Below are positions 26,466 to 35,525 of a stretch of DNA of 53,837 nucleotides, one piece after another. This DNA is from Deltaproteobacteria bacterium RIFCSPHIGHO2_02_FULL_43_33 (lineage in GTDB: Bacteria; Desulfobacterota; GWC2-55-46; UBA9637). Each line of letters starts with the position of its first letter. Within the stretch, counting starts at the first letter, position 1. The notes beneath the pieces are model-generated. The model saw nothing but the letters and a program-made list of their open reading frames with translations. It was not told where the DNA came from and searched no databases. Location: positions 1-53,837 of the forward strand of contig MGRL01000118.1 in assembly GCA_001798165.1 (NCBI GenBank), given 5' to 3'. A program made the translations under genes and the position numbers.

Positions 26466-28037
26466 ATGAATTTTAATAAGAAATATTTTTTTATAACATT
26501 ATTTGGCATAACCATATTCCGTCTCTGGTATATATGGCAAGGCCCTTTTGACCTTTCACCTGATGAGGCGCATTATTGGGAATGGTCAAGAAGGCTGGAT
26601 TTGAGCTATTATAGCAAAGGCCCTATGGTTGCGTATATCATAGCCTTTTTCACAAAGGTTGGAGGCAATAATGAGTTTTCGGTAAGAATTGGGGCAGTGA
26701 TTATTGCTGCTGTTGTTTCTATACTCCTCTATATTATGGCGCGTGATATATTTAATAGTGAAAGGGCTGGTTTTTTTGCTGGTTTGCTTCCGTCTATTAC
26801 GCCGCTTTACGCTGCAGGCTCTGTTCTTATGACAACAGACGCCCCGCTTATACTTTTCTGGGGTATTGCCATATATTTTTTTAGAAAGGCGCTGCTTACA
26901 AGAAAGGAGAGATATTGGTATCTTACGGGTATTGCTATTGGCATAGGTCTTCTCAGTAAATATACAATGGCTATTATCTTTCCGTGCATCATGCTTTATC
27001 TCTTTTTTTCAAGGGATGATGGATTCTGGCTTAGAAAAAAAGAGCCATATATTGCTGGTATTATAAGTTTCTTTATCTTTAGCCCGGTAATTATATGGAA
27101 TAGCCAGCAGGGCTGGGTTACTGTGAGGCATACTATGGGCCAGGTGCATGTAGAGAAAGGCCTGATGCTATCAATAACAGCGCTTATGGAATTCTTAGGT
27201 TCTCAGCTTGGTCTGATAACACCGTTCATCTTTATTGCTGTTATATATAGTATCTTCAGGGTAACTATTATTGGTTTTAAGGAAAAGCAGAGAGATTATA
27301 TGCTCCTCTTTTTTACCTCAGTGCCTGTGTTTGTATTTTTCCTATTTAAAAGTCTTCAAGCAGAGGTTGAGGCAAACTGGGCAGCCCCTGCCTATTTTAC
27401 TGCATTTGTTACTATTGGTATTTATGCTTGTCCCGTTATGCCTTCAAACGGGAATGGTGTTTATGAACGTTTTTATGGTAAAAAACTTGTCCCGTTATGC
27501 CTTCAAACGGGATTGGTTAAACTGGGATTTGCAATAATGCTGGCTGCCGGTTTTCTATCAACAACCGTTACTTACTTCCCAGGTATTCTTAAGATAGTGG
27601 GAATGGAAGACCTTGAGGCAAAAGCGCCGATTAATCGTATTATAGCTTGGAAAGAGCTTGGCTCAAATGTGGGTTATATTTATTATGACATGGCAAGAAA
27701 AAAAGAAACATTTATCTTTAGCGACACCTATCAGATGGCCAGCGAGCTGGCATTTTATGTTCCAGATAATCCTATTACCTATAATGTAAATCTTGGCAAC
27801 AGAAGAATGAACCAATATGATATATGGGGCGGTTTAAATTCACAAAAAGGTAACGATGCTATTTATGTGAAAGGTGGAGATGCAGCGATTGATATTATGG
27901 TTAAGAATGCATTTAAGAAATGCAGGAGAGCGCCGCTCTTTAAGGCATATAGAGGTGATTTATTAGTAAGAAAGGCTACAATATACCGCTGCTATAACTT
28001 CAAAGGTATATCTGAAAAAGAGGTTCATGTTTATTAG
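26466..28037 (+). CDS. GT39-type integral membrane glycosyltransferase (ArnT/PMT-like)
   Basis: 523 residues, about eleven membrane helices. The first periplasmic loop contains DLSPDEAHYWEWSRRLDLSYYSKGP, with the Asp-Glu catalytic site typical of GT-C enzymes that use polyprenyl-linked sugars. Likely transfers a sugar from a lipid carrier to lipid A, core or protein. Residues about 320-350 are encoded by two identical 27-nt palindromes (27427-27453 and 27486-27512) read in different frames, a clear sign of repeat insertion. The following GT2 gene could make its polyprenyl-phosphate donor. Confidence 0.88.
   Translation: MNFNKKYFFITLFGITIFRLWYIWQGPFDLSPDEAHYWEWSRRLDLSYYSKGPMVAYIIAFFTKVGGNNEFSVRIGAVIIAAVVSILLYIMARDIFNSERAGFFAGLLPSITPLYAAGSVLMTTDAPLILFWGIAIYFFRKALLTRKERYWYLTGIAIGIGLLSKYTMAIIFPCIMLYLFFSRDDGFWLRKKEPYIAGIISFFIFSPVIIWNSQQGWVTVRHTMGQVHVEKGLMLSITALMEFLGSQLGLITPFIFIAVIYSIFRVTIIGFKEKQRDYMLLFFTSVPVFVFFLFKSLQAEVEANWAAPAYFTAFVTIGIYACPVMPSNGNGVYERFYGKKLVPLCLQTGLVKLGFAIMLAAGFLSTTVTYFPGILKIVGMEDLEAKAPINRIIAWKELGSNVGYIYYDMARKKETFIFSDTYQMASELAFYVPDNPITYNVNLGNRRMNQYDIWGGLNSQKGNDAIYVKGGDAAIDIMVKNAFKKCRRAPLFKAYRGDLLVRKATIYRCYNFKGISEKEVHVY
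27427..27453 (+). repeat. 27-bp palindromic element inside the GT39 gene, copy 1
   Basis: Arms tcccgtt/aacggga around atgccttca, preceded by cttg; read as ACPVMPSNG. Confidence 0.85.
27486..27512 (+). repeat. 27-bp palindromic element inside the GT39 gene, copy 2
   Basis: Identical to copy 1 but 59 bases downstream, so read in another frame (KLVPLCLQTG). Confidence 0.85.
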
Positions 28038-28103
28038 CCTGATGATTTGAGATTTTTGTTTCAGCAACCTCATTTTCTTAAGTCTGTCCTAATGGAGGGT
28101 ATT

Positions 28104-29048
28104 TTGAGCGATAGTATGGTTTCAATAGTCATACCGGTCTATAACGAAGAAGAGAGTGTTCCAGTCCTTTATAAGGCTATAAAGAATGCAATGGATGATG
28201 CCGGAGTTGGCTACGAGATTATCTTTGTTGATGATGGCAGTAAAGACAACACATTTTCTATTTTGAGTGAGATTCAAAAGGGAGATGGAAAGGTTGTTGT
28301 TATAAGTTTCAGACGTAATTTTGGCCAAACTGCTGCAATGTCAGCCGGTTTTGATTATGCTAAGGGAGATGTTATTGTTACCATGGATGCAGATTTACAA
28401 AATGACCCCAAAGATATTCCGAGGCTTGTGGAAAAAGCGAAAGACTATGATGTGGTAAGCGGGTGGAGAAAGAATAGAAAGGATCCGTTTTTTTCCAGAA
28501 GACTGCCATCAATGATGGCCAACTGGCTGATTTCAAAGGTAACGGGTGTTTATCTCCATGACTATGGCTGCACACTCAAGGCATATAGAAAAGAGGTTGT
28601 AAAAAATATAAAACTCTATGGCGAAATGCACAGGTTCATACCTGCTATTGCCAGCTGGGTCGGTGCATCTTTTACCGAAGAGGTTGTAGAGCATCATCCG
28701 AGGAGATTTGGAAAATCCAAATACGGCATTTCAAGAACTGTGCGGGTTATACTTGATCTTATAACAGTGAAATTCCTTCAGAGCTTTTCTACAAGGCCAA
28801 TTCATGCATTTGGTACACCAGGATTGGTATTAGGGGGTACGGGTTTTTTAATATCTCTATACTTAAGTTATGATAAGCTGATACTCGGTCATCAGATTGG
28901 CAACAGGCCGCTCCTTTTGCTCAGCGCCCTTTTTATAATCCTTGGCGCCCAGCTTGTTGTAATGGGGCTTCTTGGCGAAATGCTTGCACGGATTTATCAT
29001 GAGTCGCAAGGCAAGCCAATTTATATTGTTAAAAAGGTTTTGCGGTAA
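28104..29048 (+). CDS. Polyprenyl-phosphate glycosyltransferase (GT2, DPM1/GtrB-like)
   Basis: About 314 residues: a cytoplasmic GT-A domain (SIVIPVYNEEESVPVLY; the DDGSKDNT and DADLQNDPKDI acidic motifs; SGWRKNRKDP) and two C-terminal helices (about 245-310). Such enzymes load a sugar on undecaprenyl phosphate for use by GT-C transferases like the GT39 gene upstream. TTG 28104 follows GGAGGG closely; ATG 28092 and ATG 28116 are in frame alternatives. Confidence 0.9.
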   Translation: MSDSMVSIVIPVYNEEESVPVLYKAIKNAMDDAGVGYEIIFVDDGSKDNTFSILSEIQKGDGKVVVISFRRNFGQTAAMSAGFDYAKGDVIVTMDADLQNDPKDIPRLVEKAKDYDVVSGWRKNRKDPFFSRRLPSMMANWLISKVTGVYLHDYGCTLKAYRKEVVKNIKLYGEMHRFIPAIASWVGASFTEEVVEHHPRRFGKSKYGISRTVRVILDLITVKFLQSFSTRPIHAFGTPGLVLGGTGFLISLYLSYDKLILGHQIGNRPLLLLSALFIILGAQLVVMGLLGEMLARIYHESQGKPIYIVKKVLR

Positions 29049-29074
29049 ACCCAAGGATTATCCATACGAAGCTT

Positions 29075-30064
29075 ATGAAAAGGTACATTTTTTTGATAAT
29101 AAAGATATTTGTGAGTATTGCACTCTTGATATTCCTCTTTAAAAAAGCGGATATGGGGAATGTCTGGGCAATTATGCAGTCTATGAATTTCCTGATACTT
29201 GCGGCGGTGGCGCTTTTATATGCAGTCTCACAGATTATATCTACATACAGATGGTCTTTATTTCTGCCTAATGCAGGAATTCATGTGCCGTTTTTAAAAC
29301 TGGTTTCTTTGTATTATGTCGGCATGTTTTTTAATATTTTCCTCCCGTCAGCCATAGGGGGCGATGTGGTGAAAAGCTATTACCTGTATAAATTCTCAGG
29401 AAAGGGCGGAAACTCCCTTGCCTCGGTATTTCTGGACAGATTTACCGGCTTTTTTGCCCTGGTTACGATTGCAGTTGTTTCACTTATATTTGGCTACAGC
29501 TACATAAAAGATACATATGCCCCAACCCTTATCATAGCGCTTGCAGCAGCATTCTTTTTATCAAGCATTATCTTATGGAACAAAAGTTTGCATAATTGGG
29601 CGCTCGTAATAATCAGCAAGATAAAGCTGTTCGGCATAAATGAAAAGATTGAATCGCTTTATAATGCGGTCATGCTGTATAAAAGCAAACCCTTTATTCT
29701 TTTAAAGGCGTTTGGGGTGTCGTTCGTTATACAGTTTATAAGTATCAGCATCTTTTATCTTATATCAAAGGGTTTTGGCATGACTGTATCTATGGGGTAT
29801 TTCTTCCTTTTTGTGCCTATTGCCGTGTCTATCTCAATGATACCGATTTCTTTGTCAGGGCTTGGTTTGAGGGAAGGCGCATTTGTATATCTGTTTACAA
29901 AGGTCGGAACTACGGATGCGCAGGCATTAAGCATTTCCCTTGCCGGCTTTGCAGTAATGGTTATGCTTGGGTTGATAGGCGGTGTTGAATATATGAGGCT
30001 TGGAGGGGTGAAAGAGGCAGTCAAGAGTCATCCGCCTCAGGCGGAGTCAAAAGTCAGGAGTTAG
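29075..30064 (+). CDS. Flippase-like integral membrane protein (LPG_synthase_TM/UPF0104)
   Basis: 329 residues, about eight helices, with family segments GDVVKSYYLYKFSGKG and SVFLDRFTGFFAL near 90-130 and MIPISLSGLGLREGAF near 255-270. Relatives include MprF flippase domains and AglD; here it may move lipid-linked sugar. The C-terminal SHPPQAESKVRS is encoded by a tccgcc/ggcgga palindrome plus agtcagg repeat, so the natural end is probably a little earlier. Confidence 0.85.
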   Translation: MKRYIFLIIKIFVSIALLIFLFKKADMGNVWAIMQSMNFLILAAVALLYAVSQIISTYRWSLFLPNAGIHVPFLKLVSLYYVGMFFNIFLPSAIGGDVVKSYYLYKFSGKGGNSLASVFLDRFTGFFALVTIAVVSLIFGYSYIKDTYAPTLIIALAAAFFLSSIILWNKSLHNWALVIISKIKLFGINEKIESLYNAVMLYKSKPFILLKAFGVSFVIQFISISIFYLISKGFGMTVSMGYFFLFVPIAVSISMIPISLSGLGLREGAFVYLFTKVGTTDAQALSISLAGFAVMVMLGLIGGVEYMRLGGVKEAVKSHPPQAESKVRS

Positions 30065-30077
30065 GAGGTATATGTAT

Positions 30078-30245
30078 ATGGCCATTGATAAGGAATTGCT
30101 TGACATCCTTGCATGTCCAAAGTGCAAGGGCGATATAAAATTAACAGAAAAAGGGGATGGGCTTATATGCGATACATGCAAACTCATGTATCCTGTAAAG
30201 GATGGTATCCCGGTGATGCTGATAGATGAAGCGGTTCAAATCTGA
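30078..30245 (+). CDS. Trm112-family zinc-ribbon protein
   Basis: 55 residues from ATG 30078, nine bases after AGGAGG; an ATG at 30072 is too close to that site. LDILACPKCKGDIKL, CDTCKLMYPVKDGIPVML contain four cysteines in two CxxC pairs and the family's YPVxDGIPVML end. In bacteria such proteins (YcaR-like) often sit beside LPS genes; partner and function are unsettled. Confidence 0.9.
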   Translation: MAIDKELLDILACPKCKGDIKLTEKGDGLICDTCKLMYPVKDGIPVMLIDEAVQI

Positions 30246-30321
30246 TTTGCAGCGATTATAAAGACAGATTACACAGATTAAAAATTTGTGTAATCATATT
30301 ATAAACTCTGTGTAATCAACT
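30246..30321. repeat. Degenerate inverted repeat before the WaaE-like gene
   Basis: gacagattacacagatt...ttgtgtaatca...ctgtgtaatcaac units form complementary arms. Confidence 0.55.
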
Positions 30322-31068
30322 ATGGAAAAGATTTCTGTTACCATAATAACCCTCAACGAAGAGGCAAATATCTGCGCTTGTCTTGAAAGCGTCCAATGGG
30401 TGGACGAGATACTTGTCTCGGATTCGGGAAGCAGCGACAGGACTGTTGAGATTTGCAAAGAATATGGCGCAAAGGTTTTTGTTGACGAATGGCAAGGTTT
30501 TGGCAAACAGAAGAATTTAATTGCAGGCAAGGCTAAAAATAACTGGATTTTAAATATTGACGCAGATGAGAGGGTGACGTCTGATTTGAGAAAAGAGATA
30601 GAATCGGTTTTGAATAATGGCGGCTGCAATGGATACAATATCCCGCGTAAAAATTTTTTCGGAGAAAGATGGATAAAATATTGCGGCTGGTATCCTGATT
30701 ATAATCTAAGGCTATATAAAAAAGATAAAGGACAATTTAATGAAAGAACCGTGCATGAGGCGGTTCAGATTGAAGGAAGGGCGGGCTGTCTTAAAGCGTC
30801 ATTAGAACATTATACCTATAAAGATATAAGTGATTACCTCAAACGGATGGACAGATATTCTGCTTTGGCTGCAGAGGAGATGTTCAAGAAAGGCTGTAAG
30901 GCCGGTTATTTTGATATCTTATTTAGGCCGCTTTTTACATTTCTAAAGATGTTTTTCCTGCAGAAAGGTTTTCTGGAAGGTTACATAGGCTTGATGCTGT
31001 CAGGTCTTTATTCAGCGTATACTTTCTCAAAATATACTAAACTCTGGGAGATATCAGGGAAGAAATAA
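30322..31068 (+). CDS. GT2 glycosyltransferase, WaaE/KdtX-like
   Basis: 248 residues of the LPS core beta-1,4-glucosyltransferase group: SVTIITLNEEANICACLESV at the start, SDSGSSDRTVEI and NIDADERVT acidic motifs, the YCGWYPDYNLRLYKK segment and VHEAV. A hydrophobic C-terminal stretch likely binds the membrane. The stop is directly followed by the TTG start of the next GT9 gene. Confidence 0.9.
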   Translation: MEKISVTIITLNEEANICACLESVQWVDEILVSDSGSSDRTVEICKEYGAKVFVDEWQGFGKQKNLIAGKAKNNWILNIDADERVTSDLRKEIESVLNNGGCNGYNIPRKNFFGERWIKYCGWYPDYNLRLYKKDKGQFNERTVHEAVQIEGRAGCLKASLEHYTYKDISDYLKRMDRYSALAAEEMFKKGCKAGYFDILFRPLFTFLKMFFLQKGFLEGYIGLMLSGLYSAYTFSKYTKLWEISGKK

Positions 31069-32259
31069 TTGACCTCATTTAAAGATATAAGAAAAATCCT
31101 TGTCATAAAACTTCGTCATATCGGCGATGTCCTCTTAACCATACCTGCCATAAGGGCAGTCAAAGATACCTTCCCCAATGCCGGCATAACAGTTGTTGTG
31201 AATTCAGGGACAGAGGCTGCGATTGAGGGGAATCCCCTTATTAACGAGATATTTGCGCTGGATAGGTCTATATTCAAACAATCTCTTTTTAAAAGGGTCG
31301 GATACGAGATTTCTTTTGTAAAGAAATTGAGGGGCGGACATTTTGATATGGCAATTGATTTAACAGGTGGCGACAGACCGGCATTATATTCTTTTCTCAG
31401 CGGCGCAAGATATAGAATAGGATATGATGCGACGGACGGCTTTGCAGGCAAGAGATTCTTATATACACGCAGATTCAAGGTTAATAGAGAAAACCATACT
31501 GTCATTCAAAATTTGGAACTTTTAAGCAAGGCCGGCATAGGAACGGGAGACCACAAGGGTCTCCCCTACGACTGTAGGGGCGGGGCTTGTCCCCGCCCGA
31601 CTTTAACCATTGATTTTTATATCCCAGAGGAAGACGAAAAATGGCTGAGCGCTGATTTGAAGGAAAAGGGCGTAAAAAGGGATGATGTTATTGTCCATAT
31701 CCATCCTACCTCCCGCTGGCTTTTTAAATGCTGGCGAGACGAGGCTATGGCTGATGTGATAGACCGCATTCAAGAACAGTACGGCGCAAAGGTTGTTGTT
31801 ACCTGCAGCCCTGATAAAAGAGAGATGGATAAGGCAAACAGGATTATTGAACTTGCCGAAAATAAACCAATTTCATTTATAGGTGATATAAGCCTCAAAA
31901 AACTCGGCGCTATTTCAAAAAGGGCAAAACTCTTTTTTGGTGTAGATTCAGCGCCTATGCATATAGCCGCTGCTGTTAATACGCCTGTGGTGGCGCTCTT
32001 CGGCCCGTCAGGCGCATTCCACTGGGGGCCGTGGGACAATGACTACAAGAGGCAAGGGGCAAGGGGCAAGGGGCAAGAAGAACCTTATAAAAAGCAAAAT
32101 GGCGTTCAGACCTTTGGAAAGCATACGGTAATTCAGAGGGAGTGGGACTGCATCCCCTGCGGCGAGGATGGATGTTATGGAAGCAAGATAAGCGACTGTC
32201 TTTATGACATTAGTGTTGATGAGATAATGGACATCATAGGAATGTATTTCAAGAACTAA
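31069..32259 (+). CDS. LPS heptosyltransferase III-like (RfaQ/WaaQ type, GT9)
   Basis: 396 residues. ILVIKLRHIGDVLLTIPAIRA starts the GT9 fold, VHIHPTSRWLFKCW is RfaQ-like, VDSAPMHIAAAVNTPVVALFGPSG is the donor site, and CIPCGEDGCYG is near the end. The enzyme is longer than usual because of two inserts: residues about 159-177 come from a 54-nt triple palindrome (31545-31598) and the RQGARGKGQEE stretch from a ggcaagg heptamer tract (32051-32078). TTG 31069 abuts the previous stop. Confidence 0.88.
   Translation: MTSFKDIRKILVIKLRHIGDVLLTIPAIRAVKDTFPNAGITVVVNSGTEAAIEGNPLINEIFALDRSIFKQSLFKRVGYEISFVKKLRGGHFDMAIDLTGGDRPALYSFLSGARYRIGYDATDGFAGKRFLYTRRFKVNRENHTVIQNLELLSKAGIGTGDHKGLPYDCRGGACPRPTLTIDFYIPEEDEKWLSADLKEKGVKRDDVIVHIHPTSRWLFKCWRDEAMADVIDRIQEQYGAKVVVTCSPDKREMDKANRIIELAENKPISFIGDISLKKLGAISKRAKLFFGVDSAPMHIAAAVNTPVVALFGPSGAFHWGPWDNDYKRQGARGKGQEEPYKKQNGVQTFGKHTVIQREWDCIPCGEDGCYGSKISDCLYDISVDEIMDIIGMYFKN
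31545..31598 (+). repeat. Triple palindromic element inside a GT9 gene
   Basis: Three adjoining hairpins: gggagacc/ggtctccc (31545-31565), cccctac/gtagggg (31563-31580) and gggcgggg/ccccgccc (31578-31598). 54 bases add 18 codons in frame. Confidence 0.85.
32051..32078 (+). repeat. Heptanucleotide tract inside a GT9 gene
   Basis: Four ggcaagg units (the last with one change), 28 bases. Confidence 0.85.
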
Positions 32260-32260
32260 C

Positions 32261-33364
32261 ATGGCATTTACCATACTACACACAGAATCATCAAAAGGAT
32301 GGGGAGGACAGGAAAACAGAACCCTTAAAGAATCCATTGGTTTGAAAAAAATGGGCGCAAGGGTTATCATTGCATGTCAGCCTGACAGCAAACTGGCAAA
32401 GGTTGGGGCTGAGAATGGCATAGAGATAAGAACAGTAAGGATGGAAAGCAGCATTTCACCATCTGCCATTTTCTCCCTCTTAAAGATTATAAAGCAAGAA
32501 AACGTTAATATCGTTTGTACCCACAGCGGCAAAGACAGCATGCTTGGGGCAATTGCAGGAAGGCTTTCAAGTAAAAAGCCGAAGATTGTCAGAACAAGAC
32601 ATCTTGCGCTGTCGATAACATCTAAAATTACATATTCCATTTTCCCGCACAAGGTTGTGACAGTCAGCGAGTATGTTGGAAAATATCTTATTGAAGAAAA
32701 AGGCATAGCAGCAGGCAAGGTGTTCAGCATTCCAACAGGTGTTGATTTGGAAGTCTTCAACCCGGATGTTGTAAAAGCTGTTTCAAGGGAAGAACTGGGC
32801 ATATCACCAGATGCTGTCATTGTAGGAACAATAGCCATCTTAAGGCGGAAAAAAGGACACCATACGCTGCTTGACGCAATACCGTCGGTGCTAAAGGAAT
32901 TTCCTGATACTGTTTTTCTCTTTGTTGGTGATGGCCCGCAGAAAGAAAATATAGAAAAAAAGATTTCAGAATTTGGAATAGCTGAAAATGTCAAACTTCT
33001 TGGATTAAGAAAGGACATACCGGAGATATTAAAAACAACAGATTTGTTCGTTTTGCCTACATTGCAAGAGGCATTGGGTACGTCATTTCTTGAGGCAATG
33101 GCAATGAAAAAGCCTGTGATAGGGACGAATGTTGGAGGTGTCCCTGAGGTGGTTAATAACGGCATCGCAGGGATACTTGTAGAACCTGAAAAGCCTGTTG
33201 TCCTGGCAGAGGCAGTAATAGCCCTTCTAAAGGACAAAGAAAAGATGAGAAGAATGGGCGAGGAAGGAAGAAGAATAGTTGAAAAGAAATACAGCGTTGA
33301 TGTGATGGCAAAGCGGTTGTATGAGTTTTATAGTTCATTGCTTGTTGTTGCCGTTAAACAATAA
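32261..33364 (+). CDS. GT4 glycosyltransferase
   Basis: 367 residues with a two-domain GT-B fold. N-terminal HTESSKGWGGQENRTLKES is typical of envelope GT4 enzymes; the C-terminal half holds GTIAILRRKKGHHTLLDA and the nucleotide-sugar motif PTLQEALGTSFLEAMAMKKPVIG with GGVPEVV. ATG 32261 lies one base after the previous stop. Acceptor and donor cannot be read. Confidence 0.9.
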   Translation: MAFTILHTESSKGWGGQENRTLKESIGLKKMGARVIIACQPDSKLAKVGAENGIEIRTVRMESSISPSAIFSLLKIIKQENVNIVCTHSGKDSMLGAIAGRLSSKKPKIVRTRHLALSITSKITYSIFPHKVVTVSEYVGKYLIEEKGIAAGKVFSIPTGVDLEVFNPDVVKAVSREELGISPDAVIVGTIAILRRKKGHHTLLDAIPSVLKEFPDTVFLFVGDGPQKENIEKKISEFGIAENVKLLGLRKDIPEILKTTDLFVLPTLQEALGTSFLEAMAMKKPVIGTNVGGVPEVVNNGIAGILVEPEKPVVLAEAVIALLKDKEKMRRMGEEGRRIVEKKYSVDVMAKRLYEFYSSLLVVAVKQ

Positions 33365-33377
33365 ATCAAACATCCAA

Positions 33378-33447
33378 GGAGTTGGAGGTCAGAGGATTGA
33401 GGATAGAGGCTGTTGCCTCATACCTCATGCCTCAATCCTCAAGCATT
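33378..33447. repeat. Degenerate-repeat hairpin before the deacetylase gene
   Basis: ggaggtcagaggattgagg units against cctcatgcctcaatcctc; ends at ATG 33448. Confidence 0.75.
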
Positions 33448-34275
33448 ATGAGGTCCGCCCCTGTTTTTATGTATCACCATGTAAATCAGAATAAGGGCGA
33501 TATGGTTACAGTAAGCCCCGATGTATTTGAAGCACAGATGCGGTTTTTGAAAGAGGCAGGGTATAGAACATTGAACGCTGATGAGTTGGTTGCCTTTGCC
33601 GGTGGGAACCTTGCAATAAAAGAAAAAGCTGTAGCCATTACATTTGACGACGGTTATCTTGATAATTATGTTTATGCCTTTCCTATTTTAAAAAAGTATA
33701 ACATTAAGGCAATAATCTTCTTGGTTGTTGATTGGGTGGAAGAGGCGTCAAACAGAGTCAGGAGCCAGAAGCCTGCCCCCGAATGTATCTATCGGGGGTC
33801 GGGAGTCAGGAGTAATACAATACCGATTCCGTCTCACCATGAAGGCAAAAATATGATAGCAAGAGGCCATACCCATAAAGTTATTATGAACTGGGATATG
33901 ATAAAGGAGATGCAGAAAAGCGGCTTAATAGAATTTTATTCTCATACCATGAGCCACAGGAAGTGTGCTGAATTGTCAGGTGATGAACTGATAAAAGAAC
34001 TTAAAGATTCAAAAAGAATTATAGAGGAAAACCTGAATACACCGTGTCCGTATCTCTGCTGGCCAAAAGGGTCGCATAAAGAAGATTCTATTGAAGCGGC
34101 GAAAGAGGCAGGGTATAAGGCATTGTTTACAACAAAGAGGGGCATAGTTAAAAAAGGCTCTGATAGGTTTTCTATAGAGCGGATTGTTGTGAAAAATAAT
34201 ATTGGCTGGTTTAAAAACAGAGTGCGGATTTATACGAGTCCGCTGCTTTCAAAAATATATCTTGCAATAAGATGA
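33448..34275 (+). CDS. Polysaccharide deacetylase family protein (NodB homology)
   Basis: About 275 residues from ATG 33448. The longer frame from 33382 is repeat-encoded. VFMYHHVN, ITFDDGYLDNY (metal-binding Asp pair), HTMSHRKCAEL (metal His) and CWPKGSHKEDS outline a CE4 domain. Likely removes acetyl groups from a surface sugar. Residues about 105-125 (SQKPAPECIYRGSG) come from a palindrome at 33772-33798 that itself interrupts an agtcagg-type tract, so insertions are nested. Confidence 0.85.
   Translation: MRSAPVFMYHHVNQNKGDMVTVSPDVFEAQMRFLKEAGYRTLNADELVAFAGGNLAIKEKAVAITFDDGYLDNYVYAFPILKKYNIKAIIFLVVDWVEEASNRVRSQKPAPECIYRGSGVRSNTIPIPSHHEGKNMIARGHTHKVIMNWDMIKEMQKSGLIEFYSHTMSHRKCAELSGDELIKELKDSKRIIEENLNTPCPYLCWPKGSHKEDSIEAAKEAGYKALFTTKRGIVKKGSDRFSIERIVVKNNIGWFKNRVRIYTSPLLSKIYLAIR
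33772..33798 (+). repeat. 27-bp palindromic element inside the deacetylase gene
   Basis: 26 of 27 bases match the element in kdsA, read in a different frame, and flanked on both sides by gtcagga-type repeat. Confidence 0.85.
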
Positions 34276-34306
34276 AAAATCTATCACCCGCCCGTAAAGC
34301 ATCCAT

Positions 34307-34385
34307 TTAGGATGTTTTACTCCCCTCCCGTCAAGGGAGGTGGAGTTCCCTCTCCCCTTGCGGGAGAGGGTTAGGGTGAGGGGTG
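34307..34385. repeat. CCTCCC/GGGAGG and CCCTCTCC double-hairpin repeat
   Basis: cccctcccgtcaagggagg and ccctctccccttgcgggaga hairpins plus ggttagggtgagggg; closely similar to 36677-36755. Confidence 0.8.
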
Positions 34386-34400
34386 TACTCGGAGTGAAGG

Positions 34401-35525
34401 ATGAGACTAAATCCTTTGGACGGCATTCTTTATTTGTCAATGAAGATGGTCAAGGCATTTGACAGGCGCGACACTGATTTGAAATATTTTGACCCTGATA
34501 AAGTTAAAAGCATCCTCGTTGTTTCATCAACAGCTATAGGTGATACCCTTCTTTCAACACCTGCAATAAAGGCTGTGAGAGAGCGCTATCCGGATGCAAA
34601 GATTATTGCCCATTTTAATAAATCAAATATAGAGATGTTTGAGAATAATCCTCATATAGATGGGGTAATTTCATATTATGGCGGCTATAAAAGGTTTTTT
34701 ACAACTATACGAGAGCTCCGTAAGCATAAATTTGACCTTGTACTCATATTTCACGGCAATGAGCCGCAGGCAACGCCGATGGCATATTTTTCAGGCGCAA
34801 ATTTTATTGTGAAGCTGCCGAATACGAGTAAATATGGGTTTCTTCTGTCCAACACCACTTCCCACCTCCACCCTCCCACCTCCGACTTGCAACATGGTAT
34901 AGAACAACGATTGAAGGTTGCGGCTGTTGTTGGTTGTAATAGCAAAGATAAGAGGATGGTTTTACCTATTGAGAAAAAAGATGAAGACGCTATAATAAAG
35001 TTTCTTGTGAGTGAAGGTATAAAGGATAATATGCTGGTGGGATTCCAGGTTGGAGCGTCTACAGTAAGCAGGATGTGGTTTGCTGACAGGTTTGTAGAGC
35101 TTGGAAAGAGGCTTATTTCAGCATACCCCGATATTAGAGTTGTCATTACTGGTTCCCCTTCAGAGAGAGAGCATTGTAGTAAGATTGCAGAAAATATTGG
35201 CAGAGGGGCTGTTGTTTCTGCTGGAAGGTTTCCCTTAAGACAGGTGCCTGCCCTTATTAAACAGTTCAAGGTTTTAGTAACCGGTGATACCGGAATCATG
35301 CATATTGCTATTGCAGTTGGAACATCTGTTGTTGCGCTCTATGCTGTTGCGGACTTCCGAAGGACGGGGCCTTATTATGATTTGGAAAAGCACAGGGTTA
35401 TCCAAAAATGGAAGACCTGTGCCCCATGCGTTAGTAAAAAGTGTGCGTATCAGAAGTGCATGGAAAATATAAACGTTGATGAGGTGTTTAATGCCGTTAC
35501 GGATATTATTGGAGTAAGAACATGA
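34401..35525 (+). CDS. GT9 heptosyltransferase-family protein
   Basis: 374 residues. ILVVSSTAIGDTLLSTPAIKAV (about 38-59), GFQVGASTVSRMW, the donor-site TGDTGIMHIAIAVGTSVVALY and CAPCVSKKCAYQKCM. Residues about 154-162 (HLHPPTSDL) are encoded by a cccacctcc-type tandem repeat (34861-34888). Start ATG 34401 is uncertain; ATG 34440 is an alternative. The stop overlaps the next start (ATGA). Confidence 0.88.
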   Translation: MRLNPLDGILYLSMKMVKAFDRRDTDLKYFDPDKVKSILVVSSTAIGDTLLSTPAIKAVRERYPDAKIIAHFNKSNIEMFENNPHIDGVISYYGGYKRFFTTIRELRKHKFDLVLIFHGNEPQATPMAYFSGANFIVKLPNTSKYGFLLSNTTSHLHPPTSDLQHGIEQRLKVAAVVGCNSKDKRMVLPIEKKDEDAIIKFLVSEGIKDNMLVGFQVGASTVSRMWFADRFVELGKRLISAYPDIRVVITGSPSEREHCSKIAENIGRGAVVSAGRFPLRQVPALIKQFKVLVTGDTGIMHIAIAVGTSVVALYAVADFRRTGPYYDLEKHRVIQKWKTCAPCVSKKCAYQKCMENINVDEVFNAVTDIIGVRT

